64,000 bases of DNA from Mantis religiosa (GCA_030765055.1 CM060953.1:20949187-21013186); one strand, 5' to 3'; shown: positions 38,060 through 49,590, numbered from the stretch's first letter. The notes: generated from the letters alone by a model not told the origin. Made by a program: numbers and translations.

Positions 38060-38414
38060 ACGGAGATGATATCGAATTGAGAGAAGGTTATTTCTAGTAA
38101 GATGGAGCAACGTGCCATACATCTAATGACACCATGGAACTTGTAACCAGTTTCTTTGATAATCGAATAATCTCAAAAGCTCTGTGGCCTCCCAGATCTC
38201 CTGACCTAACCTCACCGAATTTTTTCTTGTGAGGGTATATAAAAATAGAGTGTACAAGAATAGGCCACGAACAATTGATGTTCTCAAGGAATCCATTCGA
38301 ACCGACATAAGTAACATTGGCGAGGATATTCTCCTTAAAACTTCAGAGAATATGGTGAGACGAGTACAAACATGTATAGATGCTGGTGGAGGACACTTCC
38401 ATTTTCTCTGAGAT
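38060..38414 (+). pseudogene. Tc1/IS630-like transposase C-terminal relic (element A)
   Basis: The readable pieces follow the second half of the protein in element B (61419-62733): DDIELREGY, then the catalytic DGATCHTSNDTMELVTSFFD, then LWPPRSPDLTSPNFFL with the third acidic-site region, RVYKNRPRTIDVLKESIRTD, and NMVRRVQTCIDAGGGHFHFL at the C-terminus. Both glutamines before DGA are stops (CAG to TAG, CAA to TAA), and the conserved Trp after FFL is TGA. No first catalytic Asp or N-terminal DNA-binding region is present. It is inactive. Confidence 0.8.
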
Positions 38415-38415
38415 G

Positions 38416-38667
38416 TAACGACCACGCCGTGGCTCAGTGGTTAGACCGCTTGGCTCTCACCAAGGCGGCCCGGGTTCGATCCCAGGCGACCGCAAAGTGA
38501 GATTTGTTGTGGACAACACGGCGCTGGGGCGGGTTTTCTCCGGGACCTCCGGTTTCCCCCGCCATCTCATTCCACCGGTGCTCCATCTTCATCTCATGTA
38601 TCATCAGTGTCACCGCCTGCGGTGCCGTATGTAGTAAAAGCGGGCGTTAAACACTACACATTTCATT
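38416..38667 (+). mobile_element. tRNA-derived SINE inserted in element A
   Basis: A 252-bp insertion flanked by TCTGAGATG on both sides (38407-38415 and 38668-38676); removing it restores the reading seen in element B. The head is tRNA-like: A-box-like TGGCTCAGTGGTTAGA, a CTTGG/CAAGG anticodon stem, and a clear B-box GGGTTCGATCCC at about 38471. The GC-rich body carries GGGTTTTCTCCGGG and CTCCGGTTTCCCCC, which resemble conserved body motifs of many invertebrate SINEs. The 3' end is GCGTTAAACACTACACATTT. It is transcribed by RNA polymerase III and moved by a LINE's enzymes, as known for SINEs. The 65-codon ORF across it is incidental. Confidence 0.88.
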
Positions 38668-38748
38668 TCTGAGATGCAAATAGTGTAATGTAATCTCCCA
38701 ATTGTGTATTATATTCTCGTGTGTCCTTGTCGTTTCAAAAGTCATGGC

Positions 38749-40641
38749 TAGGGGGCGCATTTTGCCCTATTTCAGAAACGCAGGCTTTTAAGTTATAAGC
38801 ACGTTTCTATCCCACTGTTTTTCCACCATCTGCTATTAACCACCACCGTTCTACCAGCAAAAGACTTAGTCCTGGCACGGTAACAGTCAGGTAAGCACTG
38901 CCTACAAGGCGGCTCAACTTTCCAACGACGCATACACGAGGGAAGCACGGTTCCTACAACTATTAGCCTAGCTTCTTAGTTTTATAGTGCCTATAAATGC
39001 CTATTTCATACGTTTGTGCCTATTCTGCTTATTAGTGCCCAAAACTGCCTTTTTAGCCAACTTCTTCTGTTTGTAATTTGTTTGCATTTGTTGGTTTCAA
39101 CGTGAAGTTTTCGGGGAAGAGAAATTTCTTATTGCGGCACATTGGATATACAAAAAGGGATTTATTAAGGAGACACATCTGTGCTAATTGGCCTAAAACT
39201 TACAACAATACCCAATTTAGTTTTTTGTCTTAAAATTTATATAGACATACTTCAATAATATAAAGTATTTTTTCTTTTCTAGCGGCACTACAGAAAACGT
39301 CACATGACTATTTAAATAATCCTACACCTGTATCGTAGCTGCTATTTCATAATTTTAACCTCAGATTTCATATTTTCTACATTTTCCTAACTTTAAAATG
39401 TTCTACAGGATACAGTTTTCTATTAATCTGTATGAAATTCTAAACATACCTCTAAGGGCAACTGCATATTAAGTGTACCCATTTACATTTGTTGTGTTTT
39501 TTATTTGTATTGAAAAGGATTATAATGCTTACTTCTTACTGAAAACGCCTAGGAAAATAAAAATTATAAAATAGGTATGATTATTTCTCCCTTCGTTGAT
39601 ATGGCGCAGACAAATATTTCACATAGGTACAGGTTATTTATAGGTTAAAATGAGTGCAGAGACTTATACCCCAAGCATTAATTTTTATATTACAATATGT
39701 GGGACATTTTGAAAATCGCCTGTAATTCGGACATAAACTGTTAATTATTCAGAAACTATTGTAAATAGAAAGCTGAAACTTGCTATAGTTCATTCTTGAT
39801 CGATCACAAAAATAAATAGTGTGACTTTGTGGGTTCGTGAAATCAAAATTCCAAGTTACAAACACCAACACCAAGTTACAAACACTTTATTTCCGTATAA
39901 ATACGCTTCGTACACATACACAATACAACACACAAGCTCAACAAACACAGCCGCTTACCCGCACGCGTTCAATTTGGCAGACAAGCTGCCTTTTCATAGT
40001 TTTTCTGACATTCCAGAAATTTCTCAAACAATCGAGACCGGCTAGAACAAAGGCAAACTCTTGCGAAATCCGTCTTCTCCCGCCCACCATTTCGGCAAGT
40101 TTTTGTCTCCACACTGCACTGCCGTTTCTTTGATCTTGTTACCCGCGCTGCCTCCAATCAACAATGACCTGGCTACAATAGTATATATTTGAAACAAATC
40201 TAACAAAAGCTTCAGATATTTCAATTTTCACCCTTAAGCGCCCCCCCAAACCCATGTTTTTGTTTTTTGACATAGTTAATTACTTCACACCTTTCTGCAC
40301 ATTATGGTTCTTACTTAGTGAAATGGATTTATATGTATTTTAATTATACAATATCTGTTATTTTAACCTGTTGTAGAGCCATTTATGAAATTTCTATTTC
40401 GCCTAGGGACACGCAAAATAGTATTTGTTTAGCGAATTTCTTGCAGCATATGTTGCGATAATTGTCATTTTGTTATAGTACATTTATAGTGCATTTTAGA
40501 AGCCCTATTACTAAAATTGTGTATTTCCAAGTGTTTACTTAGAACACTTTTAGTGCCTATTTAAGAGCCTATTTTGCCCATTTTAGTGCCTTTTTGCCTG
40601 CCTATTTCACACATTTTTAGTGCCTGTAAATCCGCTCCCTA
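38749..40641. mobile_element. Non-autonomous hAT-like element, 1893 bp
   Basis: The right terminal repeat of element A is split at GTCATGGC, which occurs on both sides (38741-38748 and 40642-40649). An 8-bp duplication is the hAT hallmark. The element's ends are inverted: TAGGGGGCG at 38749 and CGCTCCCTA at 40633-40641, 8 of 9 matching. Both subterminal regions are rich in TGCCTATTT-like motifs (about 38990-39060 and 40550-40630), plausible transposase-binding sites. The interior is AT-rich. ORFs at 39821-40045 and 39837-40133 overlap in different frames and show no hAT transposase motif, so it is probably non-autonomous. Confidence 0.82.
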
Positions 40642-40683
40642 GTCATGGCCTTTTAAAATGGTTCAGATTTATATGGATCGCAC

Positions 40684-41545
40684 TTTTCTTCTAGTACGGA
40701 TCACAAAGTATCAACACATTTCTTGTTTTGTTTTAAAACCAAGATAATTTACGAATTCCTACTTACTTGCTTTAGAAATTTATAATTATAACTAAATAAG
40801 TCCAACCGTAACGTAATTGCAAACTTAAACATAAAGTTCATATCACATAAATTTCAGAATAGTAATAACTATACCAAGCACTCAATTGGTTTTGTCGTCT
40901 CCTGTCCTTTAACAAACAATTCGCTACAGATTCACTTGTAAATTCGCTTTTCCCTTCTTTCTTATAATGACAGTACGATATAATAGTCCTAAATATAAAT
41001 CCAGCATAGCTATGATAAAGTATAAATAGCTTGAATCACTAAATACTTCAGCTTAGCTTTCGTGTTCGACAGCTTCACTCTGCACTAAAACCTTCCATTT
41101 TCACGTGTGACGTTTTTAAAACTCTTAATAAGGAAGTAAAAGCTGACATTTACACGACATATTGTTCATCATGTACATGCTGTCCAAGGAGACGACAAAA
41201 GCTGCACACACAAAAAAGCAGACTCGTTCAAACTCACCATTTATTGAACATTTTTTTTTCTTTTTTTTTTCAGTAACAATTTCCGGAATATTGCCTGTTA
41301 TTCTTTTGAACTTTGTAACCAATAAGCTTTTCAAATGGAAAGTGTTATTCATTTTCTATCTCATGGTTTTGTAAAGAGAATGAAATTTCAAAGATATCAT
41401 GTAGATCCTTAAATATTATGCAATGCCTTCTCTGTGAATTACAACTGTTGCAAACTTATTTTCTAATGTTTAACTAATCTCATTTCTCAAGGAATAAATG
41501 CTTGTTTATACTCTCTGATTCGGGGTTATGAACGGAAATACAAAC
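40684..41545. other. AT-rich interval, nothing recognised
   Basis: Only short ORFs over poly(T)/poly(A) stretches (41125-41352 minus and 41162-41374 plus) with no recognisable domain. Confidence 0.4.
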
Positions 41546-41549
41546 ACAT

Positions 41550-41660
41550 GGTACATAACAAAAGTCCAACTCTCTAGAGTAGCAGCAGAGGGTCTGCATA
41601 AAGTTCCAAAGGTTCCGATTGGACTCTCGGTCAAGGTAAGTTATCCGGATAAGGCTATCA
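41550..41660 (+). mobile_element. tRNA-like SINE head at the start of the 108-bp array
   Basis: Carries a decayed A-box region (GTAGCAGCAGAGGGTCTGCA), a B-box-like GATTGGACTCTCGGTC, then GGTAAGTTATCCGGATAAGG and TTTTCCTTATCCTGAAAAATG, which passes without a break into the first 108-bp unit. It has the same layout as the single SINE at 52488-52640. Confidence 0.65.
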
Positions 41661-44600
41661 CCAGGGATTTTCCTTATCCTGAAAAATGAATGTCTGGTAA
41701 CTCTAAGCTCTATGTACCTGTACTCATTTGAACGTCATTTCATTCATCATCCGATATGACTTAACGTTGGAGGTTTTCTCTTATCCTGAAAAATGAATGC
41801 CCGGTAACTCTAAGCTCTATGTACCCTGTACTCATTTGAACATCATTTCATTCATCGTCCGATATGACTTAACGTTGGAGGTTTTCTCTTATCCTGAAAG
41901 ATGAATGTCTTGTAACTCTAAGCTCTATGTACCCTGTACTCATTTGAACATCATTTCATTCATCGTCCGATATGACTTAACGTTGGAGGTTTTCTCTTAT
42001 CCTGAAGAATGAATGTCTGGTAACTCTAAGCTCTATGTACCCTGTACTCATTTGAACATCATTTCATTCATCGTCCGATATGACTTAACGTTGGAGGTTT
42101 CCTCTTATCCTGAAAGATGAATGCCCGGTAACTCTAAGCTCTATGTACCTGTACATATTTGAACATCATTTCATCCATCGTCCGATATGACTTAACGTTG
42201 GAGGTTTTCTCTTATCCTGAAAGATGAATGCCCGGTAACTCTAAGCTCTATGTACCCTGTACTCATTTGAACATCATTTCATTCATCGTCCGATATGACT
42301 TAACGTTGGGGGTTTTCTCTTATCCTGAAAGATGAATGTCTGGTAACTCTAAGCTCTATGTACCTGTACATATTTGAACATCATTTCATCCATCGTCCGA
42401 TATGACTTAACGTTGGAGGTTTTCTCTTATCCTGAAAGATGAATGTCTGGTAACTCTAAGCTCTATGTACCCTGTACTCATTTGAACATCATTTCATTCA
42501 TCGTCCGATATGACTTAACGTTGGAGGTTTTCACTTATCCTGAAAGATGAATGTCTGGTAACTCTAAGCTCTATGTACCCTGTACATATTTGAACATCAT
42601 TTCATCCATCGTCCGATATGACTTAACGTTGGAGGTTTTCTCTTATCCTGAAAGATGAATGTCTGGTAACTCTAAGCTCTATGTACCTGTACATATTTGA
42701 ACATCATTTCATCCATCGTCCGATATGACTTAACGTTGGAGGTTTTCTCTTATCCTGAAAGATGAATGTCTGGTAACTCTAAGCTCTATGTACCCTGTAC
42801 TCATTTGAACATCATTTCATTCATCGTCCGATATGACTTAACGTTGGAGGTTTTCACTTATCCTGAAAGATGAATGTCTGGTAACTCTAAGCTCTATGTA
42901 CCCTGTACATATTTGAACATCATTTCATCCATCGTCCGATATGACTTAACGTTGGAGGTTTTCTCTTATCCTGAAAGATGAATGTCTGGTAACTCTAAGC
43001 TCTATGTACCCTGTACTCATTTGAACATCATTTCATTCATCGTCCGATATGACTTAACGTTGGAGGTTTTCCCTTATCCCGAAAGATGAATGTCTGGTAA
43101 CTCTAAGCTCTATGTACCCTGTACTCATTTGAACATCATTTCATTCATCGTCCGATATGACTTAACGTTGGGGGTTTTCTCTTATCCTGAAAGATGAATG
43201 TCTTGTAACTCTAAGCTCTATGTACCCTGTACTCATTTGAACATCATTTCATTCATCGTCCGATATGACTTAACGTTGGAGGTTTTCACTTATCCTGAAA
43301 GTTGAATGTCTGGTAATTCTAAGCTCTATGTACCCTGTACTCATTTGAACATCATTTCATTCATCGTCCGATATCACTTAACGTTGGAGGTTTTCTCTTA
43401 TCATGAAAGATGAATGTCTGGTAACTCTAAGCTCTATGTAACCTGTACTCATTTGAACATCATTTTATTCGTCGTCCGATATGACTTAACGTTGGAGGTT
43501 TTCTCTTATCCTGAAAGATGAATGTCTTGTAACTCTAAGCTCTATGTACCCTGTACTCATTTGAACATCATTTCATTCATCGTCCGATATGACTTAACGT
43601 TGGAGGTTTTCTCTTATCCTGAAAGATGAATGTCTTGTAACTCTAAGCTCTATGTACCCTGTACTCATTTGAACATTATTTCATTCATCGTCCGATATGA
43701 CTTAACGTTGGAGGTTTTCTCTTATCCTGAAAGATGAATGTCTGGTAACTCTAAGCTCTATGTACCCTGTACTCATTTGAACATAATTTTATTCATCGTC
43801 CGATATGACTTAACGTTGGAGGTTTTCTCTTATCCTGAAAGATGAATGTCTGGTAACTCTAAGCTCTATGTACCCTGTACTCATTTGAACATAATTTTAT
43901 TCATCGTCCGATATGACTTAACGTTGGAGGTTTTCTCTTATCCTGAAAGATGAATGTCTGGTAACTCTAAGCTCTATGTACCCTGTACTCATTTGAACAT
44001 AATTTTATTCATCGTCCGATATGACTTAACGTTGGAGGTTTTCTCTTATCCTGAAAGATGAATGTCTGGTAACTCTAAGCTCTATGTACCCTGTACTCAT
44101 TTGAACATAATTTTATTCATCGTCCGATATGACTTAACGTTGGAGGTTTTCTCTTATCCTGAAAGATGAATGTCTTGTAACTCTAAGCTCTATGTACCCT
44201 GTACTCATTTGAACATTATTTCATTCATCGTCCGATATGACTTAACGTTGGAGGTTTTCTCTTATCCTGAAAGATGAATGTCTGGTAACTCTAAGCTCTA
44301 TGTACCCTGTACTCATTTGAACATAATTTTATTCATCGTCCGATATGACTTAACGTTGGAGGTTTTCTCTTATCCTGAAAGATGAATGTATGGTAACTCT
44401 AAGCTCTATGTACCCTGTACTCATTTGAACATCATTTCATTCATCGTTCGATATGACTTGACATTGGAGGTTTTCTCTTATCCTGAAAGATGAATGTCTG
44501 GTAACTCTAAGCTCTATGTACTCTGTGCTCATTTGAACATAATTTTATTCATCGTCCGATATGACTTAACGTTGGAGGTTTTCTCTTATCCTGAAAGATG

Positions 44601-45430
44601 AATGTCTAGTAACTCTAAGCTCTATGTACTCTGTGCTCATTTGAACATCATTTCATTTATCGTCCGATATGACTTGACATTGGAGGTTTTCTCTTATCCT
44701 GAAAGATGAATGTCTGGTAACTCTAAGCTCTATGTACTCTGTGCTCATTTGAACATAATTTTATTCATCGTCCGATATGACTTAACCTTGGAGGTTTTCT
44801 CTTATCCTGAAAGATGAATGTCTAGTAACTCTAAGCTCTATGTACTCTGTGCTCATTTGAACATCATTTCATTTATCGTCCGATATGACTTAACGTTGGA
44901 GGTTTTCTCTTATCCTGAAAGATGAATGTCTGGTAACTCTAAGCTCTATGTACTCTGTGCTCATTTGAACATAATTTTATTCATCGTCCGATATGACTTA
45001 ACGTTGGAGGTTTTCTCTTATCCTGAAAGACGAATGTCTGGTAGCTCTAAGCTCTATGTACCCTGTACTCATTTGAACATCATTTCATTTATCGTCCGAT
45101 GTGACAACGTTGGAGGTTTTCTCTTATCCTGAAAGACGAATGTCTGGTAGCTCTAAGCTCTATGTACCCTGTACTCATTTGAACATCATTTCATTTATCG
45201 TCCGATGTGACAACGTTGGAGCCTTTCTCTTATCCTGAAAGACGAATGTCTGGTAGCTCTAAGCTCTATGTACCCTGTACTCATTTGAACATCATTTCAT
45301 TTATCGTCCGATGTGACAACGTTGGAGCCTTTCTCTTATCCTGAAAGACGAATGTCTGGTAACTCTAAGCTCTATGTACCCTGTACTTATTTGAACATAA
45401 TTTCATTCATCATCTAATATGGCTTAACCT
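41661..45430 (+). repeat. 108-bp tandem array (about 35 units), SINE-derived
   Basis: Head-to-tail copies of a 108-bp unit: AACTCTAAGCTCTATGTACC, then CTGTACTCATTTGAACATCA, TTTCATTCATCGTCCGATAT, GACTTAACGTTGGAGG and TTTTCTCTTATCCTGAAAGATGAATGTCTGGT. Spacing is exactly 108 bp at the points I measured (41841 and 41949). The unit is about 38% GC. Some units differ by small indels (CCTGTACATATTTG variants, loss of bases near 45105). Later units share local alleles (CTCTGTGCTCATTTG, 44520-44960; GATGTGACAACGTT, 45100-45330), showing local homogenisation. The 68-codon ORF at 44926-45132 is a by-product of the 36-codon period. The unit begins where the SINE body begins. Confidence 0.95.
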
Positions 45431-46640
45431 AGGAGGATGTAGTAAAAACCATAGAACATACATACTTTTCTTTACATGATTACGAGAGACAAATCAAATA
45501 ATGCTTCAGCATTTGAAAAAATATTTTGTTTGTATTCATACAGCTTTATTGACCCACTTTCATTTACTTTTATGTCTTCTGTAATACATTTAGCGGTCTT
45601 TGGTAAGCGCAATTAAGACTCGTCATTCTAGATGGAAGCTCCAAAAGAAATAAACTGAAACAGGAATATATTGAGGGTTTTAGTCCACGGACGCTCTCAG
45701 CATCTGGTTCCATATTGGAACGCCTGAAAGTCTGCTTGATTTTGCACAAATGTCTCTTAATCAGGTTGTTCATGAAGCGTGAGGCGTTTTAGGTGCTGTA
45801 AATTTATGGCATGGAACCACCGGTTTTATTTCGTCCGTCGGGTGTCCATATTATGTACGTACATTTGTAGTGTAGTTTTACAAATTCACAGTAAAACTTC
45901 GCCTCGCGTATAAAGAAACCTCCGTTAGACAGAACTGACAATGTGATTAGTGGTTCTGCTTTCCAAATTAAAACAATTGAACGTCTGCAGTTAGAGGTAT
46001 GGCAATACGGACTGTAAAGGAAAGCACGCTCATTGCGCCGGACCTTAAAAGGTCTAATGCTGTGATGGATCCCGTCTGTCATAAAAGGAGCTCCAGACGA
46101 GCTCGTTGTCTATGTTATTTGCGAATTCTGTGCTTGTCTTCAGCTGTCGAGTTGCTGCCATTGTCTATACTGTTAGCAATAGTCCTTTGGCAGTCAGGTC
46201 CCTTTTGAGAAAATGATCTTTCGTGTTATTTTTAAGCAGGAAAACAATTTGACAGTGTTATTCCTGAATTTCGTGTAATCTGAAGTACATTGAGCTTTAT
46301 TTTGTTACTATATTGGCAGTAGTTTTTGAAGTACTAGTAAATAAGGACGTATTTTATCCAGGAGAGGGATGTTTGGTTAATGTCCGAGATTAAGTCTTGA
46401 TTCACTATACCATAAAATGTTTTATCCACCACCACAAAAGAAAACACAACATTACGCGATTTTTTTGTTACTGAAAAGTAGGTACTTTACTATTAGACAT
46501 GAATAATCTCTGCAAAGAGTTGAATTATCTCTAACATAGTCAATAAAGCAGGTCAAGTAGGATAACAAAGTTAAAATTTGCGAGACAAAAGCACGTCATT
46601 CATCAGAAACGCTTACTCTGATAGTGTCAAAGATACTATA
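45431..46640. other. Unassigned interval
   Basis: Several short ORFs (45570-45773, 45804-46082 and 45999-46208), none with a family resemblance I can name. Confidence 0.4.
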
Positions 46641-46751
46641 CCATAATCCAACACCAACTCCAATACTCATACCATAATACAGATTTCAAGATGGCGCCCG
46701 TCGAAGCCCAGCGACTCTGGTTACGCAGAATAGAAAACTATACACAATGGA

Positions 46752-47520
46752 CATGTATGTATGTATTTATTAACTGCAATTGGGTACTACCCGGTGGCAG
46801 AGTTAAGAATACAGATCAAATTACATATACTAGATTTACAACAATAATACAGTAAACAATACAAACATGATATTATTTTACTTTAGTCACTTAAAACTTA
46901 TCTAATTACTTCTCTATTTACATATTATATACCATTATAATTTAAAAGTTAAACTATAAACCATCTAGATATTTTCTAAATTTCTTCAACGACAGGGGAC
47001 AGTCCTGAAAGACTGCTACAGGCAATTCATTCCATTCTTCAATGGTTCTATTAACAAAAGAAAATTTTCCTACGTCGGTTCTGTATCTTCTACCCTTAAT
47101 TTTATACCTATGATCGTTTCGTCCATAATAATCCGGATTATCTAACCTTACACTAACGTCCACCCAAGCCTTTACACCAGCATTAGCTTTGAATAACGCT
47201 ACCAACCTATGTTTTTTACGCCTAATTCTTAATTCCTCCCATTTAGTCTCATCTCCTTTTATAGGCCCAAAATACTTGCCTCTTTTTATGAATTTTATTG
47301 CCCTCTTCTGTATTTTTTCTAATGGATCGATTTGGTTAGCTCTATACGGGTCCCAGCATGCTACTCCATATTCCATAACCGGCCGCACTAAGGCCTTGTA
47401 GGCAATTTCCCTGGACCTAGCGCTCCCCTTTTTCAATATTCTCATTACGAAATGTAATGCCTTCCACGCATTCCTAGTTGTGGAATTTACTTGTTCGTCC
47501 CATCCAGCAATATAACCCAT
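46752..47520 (-). pseudogene. 5'-truncated LINE, reverse transcriptase C-terminus and 3' tail
   Basis: A 188-codon minus-strand frame (47520-46954) contains RSREIAYKALVRPVMEYG, ACWDPYRANQIDPLEKIQKR and AIKFIKRGKYFGP, then WEELRIRRKKHRLVALFKAN and NRTIEEWNELPVAVFQDCP. This is the thumb and C-terminal region of a non-LTR retrotransposon reverse transcriptase. The family's EN and RT palm domains are absent. After the stop comes an AT-rich 3' region ending in a TACA-type repeat (plus strand ATGTATGTATGTATTTATT, 46753-46772), the usual place for a LINE tail. The frame is intact over 188 codons, which suggests a rather young, 5'-truncated insertion in the P element. I did not find a clean target duplication. 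Confidence 0.8.
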
Positions 47521-47687
47521 ATTACGGAGCAGCGAGGTAACTCCTAAGTATTTATCACTTTATACTTTCAACTAAAACGTGTAATAACATAAATAAAGAG
47601 CATCATGACAAATCGTAAGAGCTTATCACATTATATAGTAGCACGACCAGTAATACGCATTTTCCACCTTATACTTCCAATCAAAAT

Positions 47688-47957
47688 TTAATTTATAAGG
47701 CATGACAACTGATAAGCATTAAACACAGCAAACTTTATCTTATTGGACTGTATCATCCTATCGTCTGTAGCAAGTGCTAAAGTTTCTTTTATATTGTTTA
47801 CATAGTAACCTTTTCTGGTAAGGACATAGGTACTGCTTATTCTATAATATTTAAGAGAACTCACCAGATTGTCCAGTTTACTCCAATTGTCACGTTTGAA
47901 GGTGTCAGTTCCCTCACACTGCAAGATCCATTTAAAATTTCCCACTGGTAGGCTCAT
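47688..47957 (-). pseudogene. Probable P-element transposase internal fragment
   Basis: An 89-codon minus frame containing MSLPVGNFKWILQCEGTDTF and NWSKLDNLVSSLKYY. It lies between the THAP remnant and the LINE insertion, in the same orientation, where the middle of a P-type transposase would be expected. The assignment rests on position; I cannot recognise the catalytic motifs here. Confidence 0.4.
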
Positions 47958-48179
47958 AATATTGCTTCTAGGTTATGAAATACTTTGAAACTTATTAAGT
48001 GAAGGAACATCAGTGAAGCTGGGATATTGAATGTTATAGAAAAGAACGTAACTAATCGTCCTTAACAATGACTATGAATGGGTTAAAATCTCCTCACCAC
48101 TTCGGTTCAAAACTGTCAATAACATCTTGTGCACACCAAATATTAAAATTATCTTTACTCTCTGTAAAATGTGTTGGAT

Positions 48180-48517
48180 GCATTCTTCAGGATTTCGTCT
48201 TTTCTGGTTGAGCTTTAATGTGTGATAAGATGGCTGATTCTTAAAAATCGTGGGGTAGGCATCATCTGTTAATTTTGGTACTTTTCGAAGGGCACGAATT
48301 GGTTCACCATCATTTACTGGAAAGATGTCTTCCTTAACCTCAAAGCACTGTTCAAAATGATGAATACAAACTACAGTTTTGTCATTTACTTTAAAATCTT
48401 TACGATGTATGATCCTGATCCACTTATCCCATTACGATTTTACCTTCGGAAATTTAAATGTTGTGTGAGGTACACTACCATAATTAGATTGCAGCTGGGA
48501 ACACAACAACGATGCAT
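48180..48517 (-). pseudogene. THAP-domain N-terminus of a P-type transposase, broken
   Basis: The minus strand starts MHRCCVPSC at 48517, giving the first zinc pair (C-x3-C). A frame change follows; then come NYGSVPHTTFKFPKVKS, an in-frame TAA, WDKWIRIIHRKDFKVNDKT, VCIHHFEQCF with the second zinc pair (C-x2-H), and ALRKVPKLTDDAYPTIF, which corresponds to the conserved AVP box closing a THAP domain (about 48271). The C2CH spacing, the Trp and the Phe-Pro motif all fit. THAP domains bind the element's own DNA in P transposases. With one frameshift and one stop it is a pseudogene. A host THAP gene is less likely because terminal inverted repeats flank it at the right distance. Confidence 0.82.
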
Positions 48518-48773
48518 TTCGACAATACTTCACAGTATATATTTAGGTAAACGTTATCACTTTATGTTAAATACTCAACTATAAACTAACTCGTTAGTCA
48601 CTAATTGCCACTGATTACATTAATTCTTCAAACACACAATCAAAGTAAACAAACACACACTTTACTGTGTAGATATAACCACAACATAACAAGCTGGGCC
48701 ACGAGCGCCGCCATTTTTCCTGCAATCGATTCTCGTATTATGGTCTGAGTATTGGAGTTGGTGTTGCATAATC

Positions 48774-49190
48774 TCTGACTATCGATTATCTCGTACATGA
48801 CTCAGTCCGATGTTCAATTTTTCTTTAGTTATCTGACAAACAAGAAGCATACGACATCTACAACATGCTAAACTCAGAACACTAAATGTTCAGAACACTT
48901 TTTGAACCATTTATTAAAACATAAATATTCTTTATCATAAATTGCAAATGACTTTTGTGGCTGTAAACTAAGATTGGCAATTCCAACTTCTTCTCCAGTT
49001 TCTTCAGTTATAAAACTTCCGTCGCCTAAATTTGTTATTTTTGCATCACAATAGTTACGATTCTTCGCTATTTAAAGCCTCCAATATCATCTCACATCTA
49101 ATACAAACTTCGATTATAAATCTTGTGTAAAACAATTACATTATTGCATTATTGAATATTATGCAAAACCATAAGAACCAAAATATTATT
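48774..49190. other. AT-rich interval, nothing recognised
   Basis: No ORF or repeat that I can identify. Confidence 0.4.
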
Positions 49191-49195
49191 AGAAG

Positions 49196-49590
49196 GAAAA
49201 CCCGTTGAATAAGTAAACTGCTTTCATTATCTTGGTTGCAATATCTCTAGTGATATTTTAAATAAAGTCAATAAATTTAATGGTATATCTGGCACCATAA
49301 AGAGAACTTTAAAACTTACGAGAAGAGAGACTAAATTAAAGTTTTATAAAGTAATGGCAGTTCCTATGTTATTTATTATTTGGCAATGAATTTTGGACTT
49401 TAACGGAAAAGGAAGAACAAATGATTGAAACAGCGGAAATGAAGCTTTTAAGAAATGCACAGGGTATAATGTTCTAGATAAGCAAAGAACTCAGAGCATT
49501 CTAACTGAATTGAATATTTTTAAGCAAACGGATAGAATAAAACAATACAAAATTAACTGGTGGTGGTCATTATTAGCTAACTAAAAATAC
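49196..49590 (+). pseudogene. LINE reverse transcriptase 3' relic
   Basis: The plus strand reads VNCFHYLGCNISSDILNKVN, KFNGISGTIKRTLKLTRRET and KLKFYKVMAVPMLFI, then after frame changes KQRTQSILTELNIFKQTDRI and KQYKINWWW. FxYLGC, the TKLKFYKVMAVPxLLYG-type segment and the ELNIFxxxDRIKxY tail are the familiar C-terminal end of a LINE reverse transcriptase, of a different lineage from the LINE pieces at 30.4 and 47 kb. Several stops and shifts make it inactive. It may be the 3' end of a 5'-truncated copy. Confidence 0.75.

Larger units (their letters stand above)
37858..40683 (+). mobile_element. Tc1-like element A, palindromic, with two nested insertions
   Basis: The same family as the element at 61419-62733. 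Shared ends include GGTCATAACTTTTCAACCAA (37891) and, at the right, TTATATGGATCGCAC ending at 40683. It is split by a SINE (38416-38667) and an hAT-like element (38749-40641). Without these it is only about 660 bp long. The left arm is not a normal 5' end: 37995-38055 is an inverted copy of the transposase 3' end at 38341-38405, with about two mismatches in 61. The element is therefore a foldback with arms of roughly 165 bp or more. The leftmost 30 bases have diverged and I see no flanking TA pair. Confidence 0.75.
46649..48766 (-). mobile_element. P-superfamily DNA transposon, decayed, with a LINE inserted
   Basis: The ends are 32-bp inverted repeats starting CAACACCAACTCCAATACTC (46649-46680 and, inverted, 48735-48766), with one mismatch. 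Just inside, both ends share an ATGGCG...GGCCCAG-like stretch. CATAATC flanks both sides (46642-46648 and 48767-48773), a 7-bp target duplication. Inside, on the minus strand, is a THAP-type zinc finger, the DNA-binding domain of P-element transposases. Terminal repeats of about 31 bp, 7-8 bp duplications and an N-terminal THAP domain together fit the P superfamily. The total is 2118 bp, about 0.8 kb of which belongs to an inserted LINE, so most of the transposase is missing. Confidence 0.85.

Noticed and set aside
39821..40133. hAT transposase exon inside the 38.7-40.6 kb element
   Set aside because: Two overlapping frames with no conserved hAT motif; composition is simple and AT-rich.
48180..48517. 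A host THAP transcription-factor gene
   Set aside because: It has a frameshift and a stop and lies between matched terminal inverted repeats with a target duplication, so a P-type transposon is the better reading.
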